A stretch of DNA of 64,000 nt from Roseiarcus sp963741845 (GCA_963741845.1 CAVUJV010000006.1:124001-188000); one strand, 5' to 3'. Positions 36,176 through 46,583 are shown, numbered from the stretch's first letter. The notes: generated from the letters alone by a model not told the origin. A program made the numbers and translations.

Positions 36176-37442
36176 ATGAAACTTCGGGCACTATTGATGG
36201 CCGGGGCCATGACCGTGGGAGCGCTTGGCTTCTCGGGCGGCGCGCAGGCGGCCGACAACAAGGAAGTCCAGATGCTGCATTGGTGGACGTCGGGCGGCGA
36301 AGCCGCCGCGCTGAACGTCCTGAAGCAGTATCTGGGCAAAGAGGGCTACACCTGGAAAGATGTGCCCGTAGCGGGCGGCGGCGGCGAGGCCGCCATGACC
36401 ACGCTCAAAGCCATGGTCGCCGCGGGCAATCCGCCGACCGCTTCGCAGATCCTCGGCTATTACGCGATCGACTATGCCGAGGCCGGCAAGCTCGCCGACA
36501 TCTCGGCGCTCGCCGAGAAGGGCGGTTGGGCGAAGGTCATCCCGACCGCGCTGCAGAAATTCACCACCACCAACGGCAAGTGGGACGCCATTCCGATCAA
36601 CATTCACTCCGTGAACTGGATCTGGGTGAACAAGGCGGAAATGGAGAAGATTGGCGGCAAGGAGCCCCAGAATTTCGACGAACTGATCGCGCTGCTCGAC
36701 AAGGCCAAGGCGGCCGGCGTCATTCCGCTCGCGCTCGGCGGTCAGCCGTGGCAGGAGGCGACGATGTTCGACTCCGTCGTCATGTCGACCGGCGGCCCCG
36801 ACTTCTACAAGAAGGCCTTCATCGACCTCGACGAGAGCGCGCTGACGTCGGACACGATGAAGAAGTCCTTCGACAATCTCGCGAAGCTCAAGAAATACGT
36901 CGATCCGAACTTCGCCGGCCGCGACTGGAACCTCGCGACCGCGATGGTCATCAAGGGCGACGCGCTGATTCAGGTGATGGGCGACTGGGCCAAGGGCGAA
37001 TTCAAGGCCGCCAGCAAGGAGCCCGGCAAGGACTATCTCTGCTACCGCTTCCCGGGCACCGACGGAACGGTGATCTATAACACGGACATGTTCGCGCTCT
37101 TCGACGTGTCGGCCGACCGCAAGCAGGCTCAGGTCGCGCTTGCCGAGGCGACGATGAATCCGGAGGTGCAGTCGGCCTTCAACGTCATCAAGGGTTCGGT
37201 CCCTGCGCGCATGGACGTTCCGGACACCGCGTTTGACTCCTGCGGCAAGAAGGCGATCGCGGACGTCAAGGCCGCCAACGCGAAGGGAACCTTCGTCGGT
37301 TCGATGGCGCAGAACTATGCCCAGCCTCCGGCGATCGCCGGGCGCCTATCATGACGTCGTGACCAAGTTCTTCCACGGCGAGATCAAGACGTCCGACCAG
37401 GCGGTGAAGCAGCTCGTCGCTGCGATCAACGCCGCCAAGTAG
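36176..37442 (+). CDS. Sugar ABC transporter substrate-binding protein (GtsA-like), one frameshift
   Basis: 421 aa after correction, with signal peptide (residues 1-25, ending SGGAQA). The mature part has the glucose/mannose-binding protein pattern VQMLHWWTSGGEAAALNVL, WDAIPINIHSVNWIWVNK and DTMKKSFDNLAKLKKYVDP. The frame breaks at about 37338-37342; removing one G gives IAGAYHDVVTKFFHGEIKTS and the true end at 37442. The closest characterised system by pattern is the Gts glucose transporter of pseudomonads. Only the periplasmic binding role is certain; the ligand may be a larger glycoside. Confidence 0.86.
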
Positions 37443-37526
37443 CCCGACGCGTCCTCCCTCGGCGGACAGCCGGGGGAGGACGGCGCCGCGCCGGGACGAA
37501 GAAGCGCCCTTCAGGGAGCCAAACCC

Positions 37527-38471
37527 ATGACGATATCGGACGCCGCGATCGAGCCCATCGTTCGCATGCCGCGCAGGGACTGGCGCGACCGGACGCGCGA
37601 TTGGCTTCCGCGGATCGTGCTGGCGCCGTCTTTCGCGCTCGTGCTGTTCTTCGTCTACGGGTTCAACCTCTGGACGCTGCTGCTTTCCTTCACAAATTCG
37701 AAGGCCTTCACCAATTTCAATTTCGTCGGCTGGGCAAACTACGAGAAGCTCTGGACCTGGACGTTCCAGTATGATCCGCCGTCGAACTGGTACACGGCGC
37801 TGGTCAATATGGGCCTCTTCGGCAGCCTTTACGTCGTCTTCTGTCTTTTCCTGGGGCTCGCGCTCGCCATCCTGCTCGATCAGAAGATCCGGGGAGAGGG
37901 CATCCTTCGGCCGCTCTATCTCTATCCGCTGGCGCTCTCCTTCATCGTGACCGGAACGGCGTGGAAGCTCTTTCTCGATCCGCGCATCGGTCTCGAAAAG
38001 GCGGTTCACGACCTCGGCTGGACGAGCTTCCATTTCGACTGGGTCGTCAATCCGAGGATGATGATCTATTGCGTCGCCATCGCCGGAATCTGGCAGACGT
38101 CCGGCTTCGTGATGGCGATGTTTCTCGCGGCGCTCCGCGGCATCGACAGCGAGATCCTGAAGGCGGCGCAGATCGACGGCGCCTCGGCCTACGCCACCTA
38201 TCGGCGGATCGTCATTCCGATCATGCGGCCGGTCTTCATGTCGGCGCTGATCATTCTCACCCACATGGCGATCAAGTCCTACGACCTCGTGCTCTCGGTC
38301 ACCGGCAAGAATCCGGGCGGCGCGGCCGAGCTGCCTTCGACCTTCATGTATTCCTACACCTTCACCCGGAACCAGATGGCGGTCGGGTCGGCGAGCGCGG
38401 TCATCATGCTCATGACCATCGCCGCGATCATGGTGCCCTATCTCTACTCCGAACTCAGGGAGAAGGCCTGA
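37527..38471 (+). CDS. Sugar ABC transporter permease (GtsB-like)
   Basis: 314-aa inner-membrane permease of the CUT1/MalF type with six helices, opening LPRIVLAPSFALVLFFVYGF and LLSFTNSKAF. The EAA loop that contacts the ATPase is EILKAAQIDGASAYATYRRI. Its TGA overlaps the ATG of the next permease (TGATG). A GGGAG site precedes ATG 37527. Confidence 0.9.
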   Translation: MTISDAAIEPIVRMPRRDWRDRTRDWLPRIVLAPSFALVLFFVYGFNLWTLLLSFTNSKAFTNFNFVGWANYEKLWTWTFQYDPPSNWYTALVNMGLFGSLYVVFCLFLGLALAILLDQKIRGEGILRPLYLYPLALSFIVTGTAWKLFLDPRIGLEKAVHDLGWTSFHFDWVVNPRMMIYCVAIAGIWQTSGFVMAMFLAALRGIDSEILKAAQIDGASAYATYRRIVIPIMRPVFMSALIILTHMAIKSYDLVLSVTGKNPGGAAELPSTFMYSYTFTRNQMAVGSASAVIMLMTIAAIMVPYLYSELREKA

Positions 38472-39415
38472 TGGCCGCCGCCGACGTTCTCAGCGCCGCG
38501 CCATCGCGCGAGCCCACCCGCCATTCGATGACGACGCGGGTCATCATTTACGGACTCCTGATCGTCTTCGCGATCATCTATCTGCTGCCGCTCGTCGTCA
38601 TGGTGCTGACGTCGCTGAAGCCTCTCCAGGAGGTGACCGGCGGCAACATGTTCTGGCTGCCGCAACACCTTACCTTCGAGCCCTGGGCCAAGGCCTGGGG
38701 AACGGCCTGCGTCGGCCTGACCTGTTCCGGGATCAAGGGCTACGTCTGGAACTCGATCAAGATGGTCGTGCCGGCGGTCATCATTTCGAGCCTGCTCGGA
38801 GCGCTCAACGGCTATGTGCTCACGAAATGGCGGTTTCCCGGCCACAAGCTCGTGTTCGGCATGATGCTGTTCGCCTGCTTCATTCCCTTCCAGTCCGTTC
38901 TCATCCCGATGGCGACCATTCTCGGCAAGATCGGGGCGCTGGGGCGCACGCTTCAGGACACGACCGGCATGTCGATGGGTCTCGGGAATTCCACCGTGAA
39001 TCTTGTCCTCGTGCACACGGTCTATGGTCTCGGCTTCACGACCCTCTTCTTCCGTAATTATTACGAGGCGTTCCCGACCGAGCTCATCAAGGCCGCGCAG
39101 ATCGACGGGGCGAGCTTCTTCCAGATTTTCCGGCGCATCCTGCTGCCGAACTCGGCGCCGATCTTCATCGTGACGGTCATCTACCAGTTCACGAACATCT
39201 GGAACGACTTCCTCTTCGGCGCGACCTTCGCGGCGGGCGACGCGAGCCCGATGACGGTCGCGCTCTACAATATCGTCAACACGTCGACCGGCGTGATCGA
39301 GTACAACGTCAATATGGCGGCCGCGATCATCGCCGCCGCCCCGACCCTCATCGTCTACATTCTCGCCGGACGCTATTTCGTGCGCGGTCTCATGGCCGGC
39401 GCCGTGAAGGGATGA
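38471..39415 (+). CDS. Sugar ABC transporter permease (GtsC-like)
   Basis: 314-aa MalG-type partner permease, six helices, starting LLIVFAIIYLLPLVVMVLTS. A Cys-containing insertion (ACVGLTCSG) lies in the first periplasmic loop, and the EAA loop is ELIKAAQIDGASFFQIFRRI. The typical MalG end FVRGLMAGAVKG is present. Coupled to both neighbours (overlap upstream, 3 nt gap downstream). Confidence 0.9.
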   Translation: MAAADVLSAAPSREPTRHSMTTRVIIYGLLIVFAIIYLLPLVVMVLTSLKPLQEVTGGNMFWLPQHLTFEPWAKAWGTACVGLTCSGIKGYVWNSIKMVVPAVIISSLLGALNGYVLTKWRFPGHKLVFGMMLFACFIPFQSVLIPMATILGKIGALGRTLQDTTGMSMGLGNSTVNLVLVHTVYGLGFTTLFFRNYYEAFPTELIKAAQIDGASFFQIFRRILLPNSAPIFIVTVIYQFTNIWNDFLFGATFAAGDASPMTVALYNIVNTSTGVIEYNVNMAAAIIAAAPTLIVYILAGRYFVRGLMAGAVKG

Positions 39416-39418
39416 CGC

Positions 39419-40531
39419 ATGGCCACGCTTGAAATTCGCGCGCTCAGGAAGCGCTTCGGCTCGCTCGAGATTCTCAAGGGCATCGACATCTCGCTCGAAA
39501 AGGGCGGCTTTCTCGTGCTCGTCGGACCGTCGGGCTGCGGCAAGTCGACCCTGCTCAACACGATCGCAGGACTGGAATCGATCACCTCCGGCGAGATCCT
39601 GATCGGCGGCCAGCCGGTAAACGATCTGCACCCCTCGAAGCGCGACATCGCGATGGTGTTCCAGTCCTACGCGCTTTATCCGAACATGTCGGTCGCCGAG
39701 AACATGGCCTTCGGAATGGAGATGCGCGGCGTTCCGAAGCCGGAGCGCGAGAAGGCGGTCGCCGCGGTCGCCAAAACACTGCAGATCGAGCATCTCCTCA
39801 CGCGGCGGCCGAGCCAGCTTTCCGGCGGCCAGCGCCAGCGCGTGGCGATGGGGCGCGCGCTCGTCCGGCAGCCGCGGGTCTTCCTGTTCGACGAACCGCT
39901 CTCCAATCTCGACGCGAAGCTTCGCGTCGACATGCGCGTCGAGATCAAGCGCCTGCATCAGGAGACGGGGACGACGATCGTCTATGTGACCCACGACCAG
40001 ATCGAGGCGATGACGCTCGCCACCAAGATCGCAGTCCTCAAGGACGGGGAGTTGCAGCAGGTCGGAACGCCGCACGAGGTGTACAACACGCCGACCAATC
40101 TCTTCGTGGCGGACTTCATGGGTTCGCCGGCGATGAATCTTCTCGATGCGAAGGTCGTGCGCGCCAACGGCGGCGCAAAGCTCCTTCTTGAAAGGACGGA
40201 GCACGAGCCGATCGTCATTCCGGCGCCCACGGGCTCGGACGTGAGCAAGCTCAGCGACGGCATGAAAGTCATTTTCGGCATCCGGCCGGAGGCGGTCAAC
40301 GACCGCGAGAGCGTCGATCGCAATGCGAAGTCGGTGGCGATGTTCGACGGCGCTGTCGAGATCGTCGAGCCGGCCGGCTCCGATACATTCGTCGTGACCC
40401 GCGTCGCGGGCAAGGAACTGACGGCGCGAATGCGCGCGGATGCGGACGTGCGCGTCGGCGAGAAGCACGCCTTCGCATTCAACCTGGACAAGGCGGTGCT
40501 GTTCGATCCGCAGACGACGCGCCGCATCTGA
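39419..40531 (+). CDS. Sugar ABC transporter ATPase (UgpC/MalK type)
   Basis: 370-aa ATPase with Walker A GPSGCGKST, Q-loop FQSYALYPNM, signature LSGGQRQRVAMGRAL, Walker B FLFDEPLSNLD and the switch His in VTHDQ. A C-terminal TOBE/regulatory domain runs from about residue 240. It energises the two permeases upstream. Members of this subfamily are often shared by several CUT1 systems; this window has a second copy at 59019-60134. Confidence 0.93.
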   Translation: MATLEIRALRKRFGSLEILKGIDISLEKGGFLVLVGPSGCGKSTLLNTIAGLESITSGEILIGGQPVNDLHPSKRDIAMVFQSYALYPNMSVAENMAFGMEMRGVPKPEREKAVAAVAKTLQIEHLLTRRPSQLSGGQRQRVAMGRALVRQPRVFLFDEPLSNLDAKLRVDMRVEIKRLHQETGTTIVYVTHDQIEAMTLATKIAVLKDGELQQVGTPHEVYNTPTNLFVADFMGSPAMNLLDAKVVRANGGAKLLLERTEHEPIVIPAPTGSDVSKLSDGMKVIFGIRPEAVNDRESVDRNAKSVAMFDGAVEIVEPAGSDTFVVTRVAGKELTARMRADADVRVGEKHAFAFNLDKAVLFDPQTTRRI

Positions 40532-40613
40532 ACGCTGGAAAACGAAGGAGCCGAGCTGTCGGGCTCGGGCGGCCTCGTGAGGTCGCCCGGACGACGCCGC
40601 TTTGAGTGACGCA

Positions 40614-42121
40614 ATGCCGAACGACGAAACCGCTGACGTTCTGATCATCGGGTCGGGCATGGGCGGCGCGACCTGCGCCGCCGGGTCTCGCGCCGACCGG
40701 CGCGCGCATTCTCATTCTGGAGCGCGGCGAGCGGCTTTCGGACTCCGCCGACGCGCGCGACGCGCGCGCCATCTTTCAGCGTGGGGTCTTCCGGCCGGAA
40801 GAGTCGTGGATCGACGGGGCGGGTCACGCCTTCCATCCCGGCAATTACTACTACGTCGGCGGCAATACGAAGCTCTATGGCGCCGTGCTGATCCGCTATC
40901 GCGCCGAGGATTTCGCGCCCATCGCCTATCGCGAAGGGACGACGCCGGGCTGGCCGTTCGGGTACGAAGAGCTGGAGCCCTGGTACACGCGCGCGGAGAC
41001 GCTCTATCGGGTGCGCGGCGCGCTCGGCTTCGACGGCACCGAGCCGCGCCACTCCGGGCCTTATCCCTACGGCCCGGTTCCGGATGAGCCGGCGATCGCC
41101 CGCGTCCGCGAGCGGATGAAGCGCGCCGGACTCCATCCCTTTCCTCTGCCGCTCGGCGTCGACATCGACCTGTGGCTGCGAAGGGCGAAGACGCCCTGGG
41201 ACGCTTTTCCCGATACGCGGAACCGGCAAGATGGACGCCGAGACCTGCGGCCTCGCCGAGGCGCTGCGCCATCCGAATGTCGAACTGCGGGAGAAGGCGA
41301 AGGTCGAGCGGCTGCTGCTCGACCCGGACGGAAAGCGCGTCGCGGGCGTGGAGGCCACGATCGGCGGCGAGCGCAAGCGCTTGTCCGCGAAAATCGTGGT
41401 TCTGGCGGCGGGCGCGGTCAATTCGGCCGCGCTGCTGCTCGCGTCGCGGGAGGGCGGGATCGCCAACCGGTCGGACGCGGTCGGCCGGCATTTCATGAAC
41501 CACAACGCATCCGCCGTGCTGGCGATCGACCCCCGCGCGGTGAACGACTCGGTCTATCAGAAGACGCTCGGGATCAACGATTTCTATCTCGGCGACGGAC
41601 GCGGCGGACCTCCGCTCGGAAACATCCAGCTGCTCGGACGTGTGACGGGCCCGATCCTCAAGTCCAATATTCCGCGCGCGCCGGAATGGGTGCTTTCCCT
41701 CGTGAGCCGTCGGTCGGTCGACTGGTACGCGATGAGCGAGGATCTGCCCAGTCCGGAAAGCCGCGTGACTCTGGACGGCGCGCAGATCCGCCTCGACTGG
41801 AGGCGCAGCAACTGGGCTGCGCACGAGGGGCTCGTGAAAGCCTTCAAGGAGCGGCTGCGCGCGGCCGGCTATCCGATCGTGCTGTCGAAGCCTTTCGACC
41901 GCCGCACGCCTTCGCATCAATGCGGCACGGTCCGCATCGGACGCGACCCCGCGACCTCGCCGCTCGATCCCTGGTGCCGCGCCTGGGATCATCCGAATCT
42001 CTTCGTGGTCGACGCCTCGTTCCTGCCGACGTCGGCCGCCGTGAACCCCTCGCTCACCATCGCCGCGCAGGCGCTTCGCGTGGCCGATCACATCGCCAGC
42101 ACGGATCTGAATTCGCACTAG
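40614..42121 (+). CDS. GMC-family oxidoreductase, two frameshifts
   Basis: 501 aa after correction. The FAD motif is DVLIIGSGMGGATCAAGLAP, and the C-terminal catalytic region has HQCGTVRIG (His) and TSAAVNPSLTI (Asn), the His-Asn pair of GMC enzymes. YRAEDFAPIAYREGTTPGWP and DTRTGKMDAETC resemble sugar-oxidising members such as pyranose/glycoside 3-oxidases, a resemblance from memory only. The frame breaks at about 40681-40685 and 41218-41221, each by one extra G. ATG 40614 is chosen; TTG 40602 is possible. It probably oxidises the transported sugar or glycoside. Confidence 0.8.
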
Positions 42122-42126
42122 GACTG

Positions 42127-43740
42127 ATGGCAATGGCTTACGACTACATCATCGTTGGCGGCGGCCCGGCCGGCTGCGTTCTGGCAAATCGGCTCAGCGC
42201 CGATCCCGCGATCAAGGTGCTGCTGCTCGAGGCGGGAGGCGGCGACTGGAATCCCCTGTTCCGGATGCCGGCGGGCTTCGCCAAGATGACCAAGGGCGTG
42301 GCGAGCTGGGGATGGAGCACGGTCCCGCAGAAGCACCTCAACGGCCGCGTGATCTGGTACACGCAGGCCAAGGTGATCGGCGGCGGTTCGTCGATCAACG
42401 CCCAGCTTTACACGCGCGGCAACCGGAAGGATTACGACGCCTGGGCGAGCGATGCGGGCGCCGCGGGCTGGAGCTACCGGGAGGCGCTGCCGTATTTCAA
42501 GCGCAGCGAGGACAACCAGAAGCTCGCCAACGCCTATCACAGCTATGGCGGGCCGCTCGGCGTGTCCTATCCGATCAATCCGCCGCCGATCAGCTACGCC
42601 TTTCTGCGCGCCGCGCAGGAACTCGGCATTCCCTTCAACGACGACTTCAACGGCGCCGTGCAGGACGGCATCGGCCATTATCAGCTCTCCACGCGCAACG
42701 CGGAGCGGTCCTCCGCGTCGAGCGCATTCCTCAAGCCCGCGCAGGGCCGGAAGAATCTCACCGTCCGCCTCAATGCGCAGACGCTCAAGGTCGAGGTCCA
42801 GAACGGCCGCGCCGTCGGCGTGACGATCGCGCAGGGGACGGGAACGGAGACCTTGCAGGCGGATCGCGAGATCATCGTGAGCTGCGGCGCCATCGGCTCG
42901 CCGCGCCTCCTTCAGCTCTCGGGCATCGGGCCGGCGGACGCGCTGAAATCCGCGGGCGTCGCCGTCGTGCACGATCTTCCGGGCGTGGGCGCCAACATGC
43001 AGGATCATCTCGATCTCTACGCCATCTCCGAATGCACCGGCGACCATACTTACGACCGCATCGCGCAGCCGCATCGCACCGTCTGGGCCGGACTTCAGTA
43101 TCTCCTGTTCAAGACCGGCCCCGTCACCTCGACCCTCTTCGAGACGGGCGGCTTCTGGTACGCGGACAAGGGCGCGCGCTCGCCCGACATCCAGTTCCAT
43201 CTGGGCCTCGGATCGGGAATCGAGGCGGGCGTCGCGCAGATGAAGAATCCGGGCGTGACGCTGAACTCGGCCTTCCTGCGTCCGCGCTCGCGCGGCACGG
43301 TGCGGCTTGCGAGCGCCGACCCGAAGGCCGCGCCGCTGATCGACCCGAACTACTGGGCCGACCCTTACGACCGCGAATGCGCGATCAAGGGCCTGAGGCT
43401 CGCCCGCGAGATCCTGCGCCAGCCGGCGCTGAAACCCTTCGTGCTGGCCGAGCGGCTGCCGGGCGACAATCTCAACACCGACGCGGAGCTTGCCGAATAC
43501 GCCTATCGCTCCTGCAAGACCGACCATCATCCGGCCGGGACCTGCGCGATGGGCTCCGGGCCAGAGGCGGTCGTCACGCCGGACCTCAGGCTTCGCGGGC
43601 TTCTCGGGATTCGCGTGGTCGACGCTTCGGTGATGCCCTTCGTGCCGTCCTGCAACACCAACGCGCCGACGATCATGGTGGCGGAGAAGGCCGCCGACAT
43701 GATCCTCGGCAAGCCGCCGCTTCCGCCGGCCGACGTGTAG
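42127..43740 (+). CDS. GMC-family oxidoreductase (choline/alcohol dehydrogenase-like)
   Basis: 537-aa flavoprotein with YDYIIVGGGPAGCVLANRLS for FAD binding, VIGGGSSINAQLYTRGN (GMC signature 1), GAIGSPRLLQLSGIGP (signature 2), and the catalytic His in HPAGTCAMG with Asn in VPSCNTNAPTIMVAEKAADM. It resembles BetA-type alcohol dehydrogenases but lacks adjacent betB or betI, so an alcohol or aldehyde intermediate of this operon is a likelier substrate. It starts 5 nt after the other GMC gene and is the last gene of the locus. Confidence 0.9.
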   Translation: MAMAYDYIIVGGGPAGCVLANRLSADPAIKVLLLEAGGGDWNPLFRMPAGFAKMTKGVASWGWSTVPQKHLNGRVIWYTQAKVIGGGSSINAQLYTRGNRKDYDAWASDAGAAGWSYREALPYFKRSEDNQKLANAYHSYGGPLGVSYPINPPPISYAFLRAAQELGIPFNDDFNGAVQDGIGHYQLSTRNAERSSASSAFLKPAQGRKNLTVRLNAQTLKVEVQNGRAVGVTIAQGTGTETLQADREIIVSCGAIGSPRLLQLSGIGPADALKSAGVAVVHDLPGVGANMQDHLDLYAISECTGDHTYDRIAQPHRTVWAGLQYLLFKTGPVTSTLFETGGFWYADKGARSPDIQFHLGLGSGIEAGVAQMKNPGVTLNSAFLRPRSRGTVRLASADPKAAPLIDPNYWADPYDRECAIKGLRLAREILRQPALKPFVLAERLPGDNLNTDAELAEYAYRSCKTDHHPAGTCAMGSGPEAVVTPDLRLRGLLGIRVVDASVMPFVPSCNTNAPTIMVAEKAADMILGKPPLPPADV

Positions 43741-43751
43741 CGCGGCTGGGC

Positions 43752-45033
43752 CTATCGCAGCGAAGGCCCGGCTTCGCCGGCCGCGAGCAGGCGCAGGTAG
43801 CGCTCGACGCCGAAGTCCACGACGACGCGGTTCGCCTCGTGCGCCGGGTCGATCCCGTAGCGCTTGAGATAGCGGTAGAAGGCGCCGCCCGCCGTATCGA
43901 CGGGGCGCGCGTGCCGCACGGCGACCGCTCCGATCACGCCGACGCTGTCCGGGCCGAAGGCCGCGCGCGCGGCGGGGCCGAGCAGCAGGTCCGTCCCCCA
44001 GCCGCTGACCGATTCCGCGAAGGCCCAGCCGATCGCCTCCAGCGCCCGGCGGGTCATCAGCGGCGCCATGATCTCGACCGTGGAGACGCGCAAGGATCCC
44101 GCTTCCGGCCTGCGGCTGCTTCAGGAAGGGCCAGGCGGAATCGGAGTTCGGGCGTCAGCGACGGCTGCGCGAGGTCGAGCCTTTCGCGCTCGGCGATTGC
44201 GAACAGGGTCTCGATCCCCTCCGGCGAGACCTCGACGTCGTCGTCGAGGAAGAGGACGGCGTCGTATCGGAGCAGGAGGTCGGGGCGGACTTCGAGCAGC
44301 CGGCGGATGGCGGTCGTCTTCGTGCCGCCCTGCACGACGAAGGCATCGGCGCGGGCGTTGGGCGGGCTTTCCTCGTAGGCGTTGAGCAGCACGTCGTAGC
44401 TGCGCGGCTGGTCCAGATAAGGCGCGTCGAAACCCTTGCCGCACTGGACGAAGACGAGGCGCCTGCGTCCCGTATCGCCGGGCTCTTTCTCCACGCGCAT
44501 CCGCGTGTCGGCGTAGAAGCGCTCCTGCCGCGCCTTCAGGTCCTCGCGGCTGAGCGGCGGCTTCATGTCGCCGTCGCGCGGCTTCGGGTCGAAGACCCGC
44601 ATCGCCGCCTCTTCGAGCGAGCGGCCCCGGCCGCGGATCACGTCGCGGACGAAGGCCATGTCGATGTCCGCGCGCGGGCGAAGGCCGGCGGCAAGCCCGA
44701 CTTCGAGGAAGTGCAGGAACGGATGGGGGTGGGTCCGCCGCCAGTCGGGGTTCTCCGCGGCGTACCAGACGGGATCGAATTCGGCGGAAGGGGCGGGCGC
44801 TTCGGGCCGCGCGAGATAATGGCCCATCAGGTCCCTCGCCTGCGGCCCCAGTCCCGCCGCCTCGCGATAGAAGGCGGGGGCGAAGAAGCCGTTCGGGCGA
44901 TAGCCGCGGCTCTCGCCGATCAGCGCATAATGGGGGCCGCGAGAAGGTGCGCCGCTTCCGTCCCGAGCCGCCGCCGCGCGTAGGCGCGCGCCCAGAAGGC
45001 GCGTCGGGAAAGCGGGGAGAGCCAGAGCGCCAT
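43752..45033 (-). CDS. DUF707-type glycosyltransferase-like protein, three frameshifts
   Basis: About 426 aa after correction. The N-terminal half holds FDPVWYAAENPDWRR, a motif found before many surface-polysaccharide transferases. The second half has VLFLDDDVEVSPEGIETLF (DxD-like), LAQPSLTPNSDSAWP and LRVSTVEIMAPLMTRRAL, matching DUF707/GT-A-like proteins. Frame breaks lie at 44932-44936 (one C missing), 44150-44152 (one C extra) and 44098-44100 (one G extra), minus-strand reading; correction gives an uninterrupted protein from ATG 45033 to TAG 43752. It follows lipB by 14 nt on the same strand. The sugar is unknown. Confidence 0.68.
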
Positions 45034-45047
45034 GCGCTTTTGTGCGT

Positions 45048-45788
45048 TCAGGCCGAAAGCGCGTCGGCGAGCGGCGCCGGCGCGATCGCGGCCGTCGGCC
45101 CGAAGACCGTCCCGAACGCCTTGCGGAGCGCCGCATCGGCGTCCGCGAGGCTGGCGCTCTTGCCGAGATCGGCGAGGCTCGTGACCCCGTAGCGCGGATC
45201 GCTGATGCCGCAGGGCACGATGCCCGTGAAATTGGCGAGGTCCGGGGCGACGTTCAGCGCCACGCCGTGGAAGGTCGCCCAGCGGCGCACCCGGACGCCG
45301 ATGGCGGCGATCTTGTCCTCCGCCGCCTCGCCCTTCCCGGGCCGCGCGACCCAGACGCCGACCCGGTCCTCCCGCGTCCCGCCGGCGACGCCGAATTCGG
45401 CGAGCGCCGCGATCAGCCAGGCTTCGAGCGCGCCGACATAGGCGCGGACGTCGGGGCGGCGGCGCTTGAGGTCGAGCATCACATAGGCCACCCGCTGGCC
45501 GGGCCCGTGATAGGTGAACTGACCGCCCCGGCCGGCGCGATAGACGGGAAAGCGCGCGTCGATGAGGTCGGCTTCCTTCGCGCTCGTTCCCGCCGTGTAA
45601 AGCGGCGGGTGTTCGAGGAGCCAGACGCGTTCCGGCAGACGCCCGGCGGCGATCCCGTCGGCCCGCGCCTCCATTTCGGCGAGCGCCTCCTCGTAGGGCG
45701 TGAGGCCGGGCGAGACGACCCATTCGACCGGCGGCGAGCCGGGCTCGGGCAGAAAGGGCGCGCGGGGCGCGCGGGCGGACACGGACAT
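45048..45788 (-). CDS. lipB: Octanoyltransferase
   Basis: 246-aa lipoate-biosynthesis enzyme transferring octanoyl from acyl-carrier protein to lipoyl domains. It shows YTAGTSAKEADL, RGGQFTYHGPGQRVAY (substrate pocket), the catalytic Lys in DKIAAIGVRVRRW and the nucleophile Cys in FTGIVPCGISD. Length and motif order are fully typical. No lipA is adjacent. It stands upstream of the DUF707-type gene. Confidence 0.95.
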   Translation of the reverse strand: MSVSARAPRAPFLPEPGSPPVEWVVSPGLTPYEEALAEMEARADGIAAGRLPERVWLLEHPPLYTAGTSAKEADLIDARFPVYRAGRGGQFTYHGPGQRVAYVMLDLKRRRPDVRAYVGALEAWLIAALAEFGVAGGTREDRVGVWVARPGKGEAAEDKIAAIGVRVRRWATFHGVALNVAPDLANFTGIVPCGISDPRYGVTSLADLGKSASLADADAALRKAFGTVFGPTAAIAPAPLADALSA

Positions 45789-45848
45789 GAGCCGCCTTCT
45801 AGCAGAGCGGAGACGCGCGGCGCGAAGGATTGTCGTTTTCCGCCCGCG

Positions 45849-46583
45849 CTATGCGGCCCGCCGGGCCGATACGATCAGGATCATGGGCCGCTCGACCTCC
45901 TCCGCGAGGTCGGGGCGGGCGGCGATCTGCTCGGGCGTCGGGGCGAATTCCGCGATCCTCTGCAGGACGAAACCGCTGTCGATCAGCGTGTTGAGCGTCG
46001 TGGCGAGGGTCCGGTGATATTTGACGACGCCTTCCGCGAGCCAGTCGGTGCGGCGCATGCCTTCGCGCGCATAGGACGAGACAGGCCATGTCTTCCGACC
46101 CTCCGCGTCCCGCGTCCAGCCGGGACTGGCGGGCGCCATGTAGATCGGGTGCTCGATGGTGAAGACGAAGCCGCCGCCCGGAACGAGCGCGTCGCGCAGG
46201 GCGCGCGCAAGCCGCCCGAAATCCTCGACATAGTGGAAGGCCAGCGACGAATAGGCGATGTCGAAGGACGCTTCCTCGAAGGCGGCGCGATCGAGGTCGG
46301 CGATGCGATATTCGATCGCCGCATCGTCTGTCATCGCTCGCGCGCGGGCGATCATGTTCTCGGAGAGGTCGAGGCCCAGAACGCGAGCCGCGCCATTCTC
46401 TCGCGCGAAGCGTGCGAACCAGCCGAAGCCGCAGCCGAGATCGAGCACCCGCGCATTCGCGAGATCAGGCAGCATCGCGCGCACGACCGGCCATTCCGGC
46501 GCGCCTTCGAGTCCCAGAACCTGCCGCGGAATCCCGCTATAGGCGCGGAAGAAATCCGGCCGGTCGTAAATGTTCTGCGCCAT
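45849..46583 (-). CDS. Class I SAM-dependent methyltransferase
   Basis: 244-aa methyltransferase with motif I VLDLGCGFGWFARFA near residue 46, motif II acidic LGLDLSENMIARAR, post-II FDIAYSSLAFHYVEDF and a long C-terminal segment YAREGMRRTDWLAEG. It resembles small-molecule methyltransferases of the Methyltransf_11/25 groups. Substrate unknown. Confidence 0.87.
   Translation of the reverse strand: MAQNIYDRPDFFRAYSGIPRQVLGLEGAPEWPVVRAMLPDLANARVLDLGCGFGWFARFARENGAARVLGLDLSENMIARARAMTDDAAIEYRIADLDRAAFEEASFDIAYSSLAFHYVEDFGRLARALRDALVPGGGFVFTIEHPIYMAPASPGWTRDAEGRKTWPVSSYAREGMRRTDWLAEGVVKYHRTLATTLNTLIDSGFVLQRIAEFAPTPEQIAARPDLAEEVERPMILIVSARRAA

Noticed and set aside
40614..43740. Reading the two GMC genes as a betA-type choline oxidation operon
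   Set aside because: No betB, betI or choline transporter accompanies them; the neighbours are sugar-type transporters and CoA enzymes.
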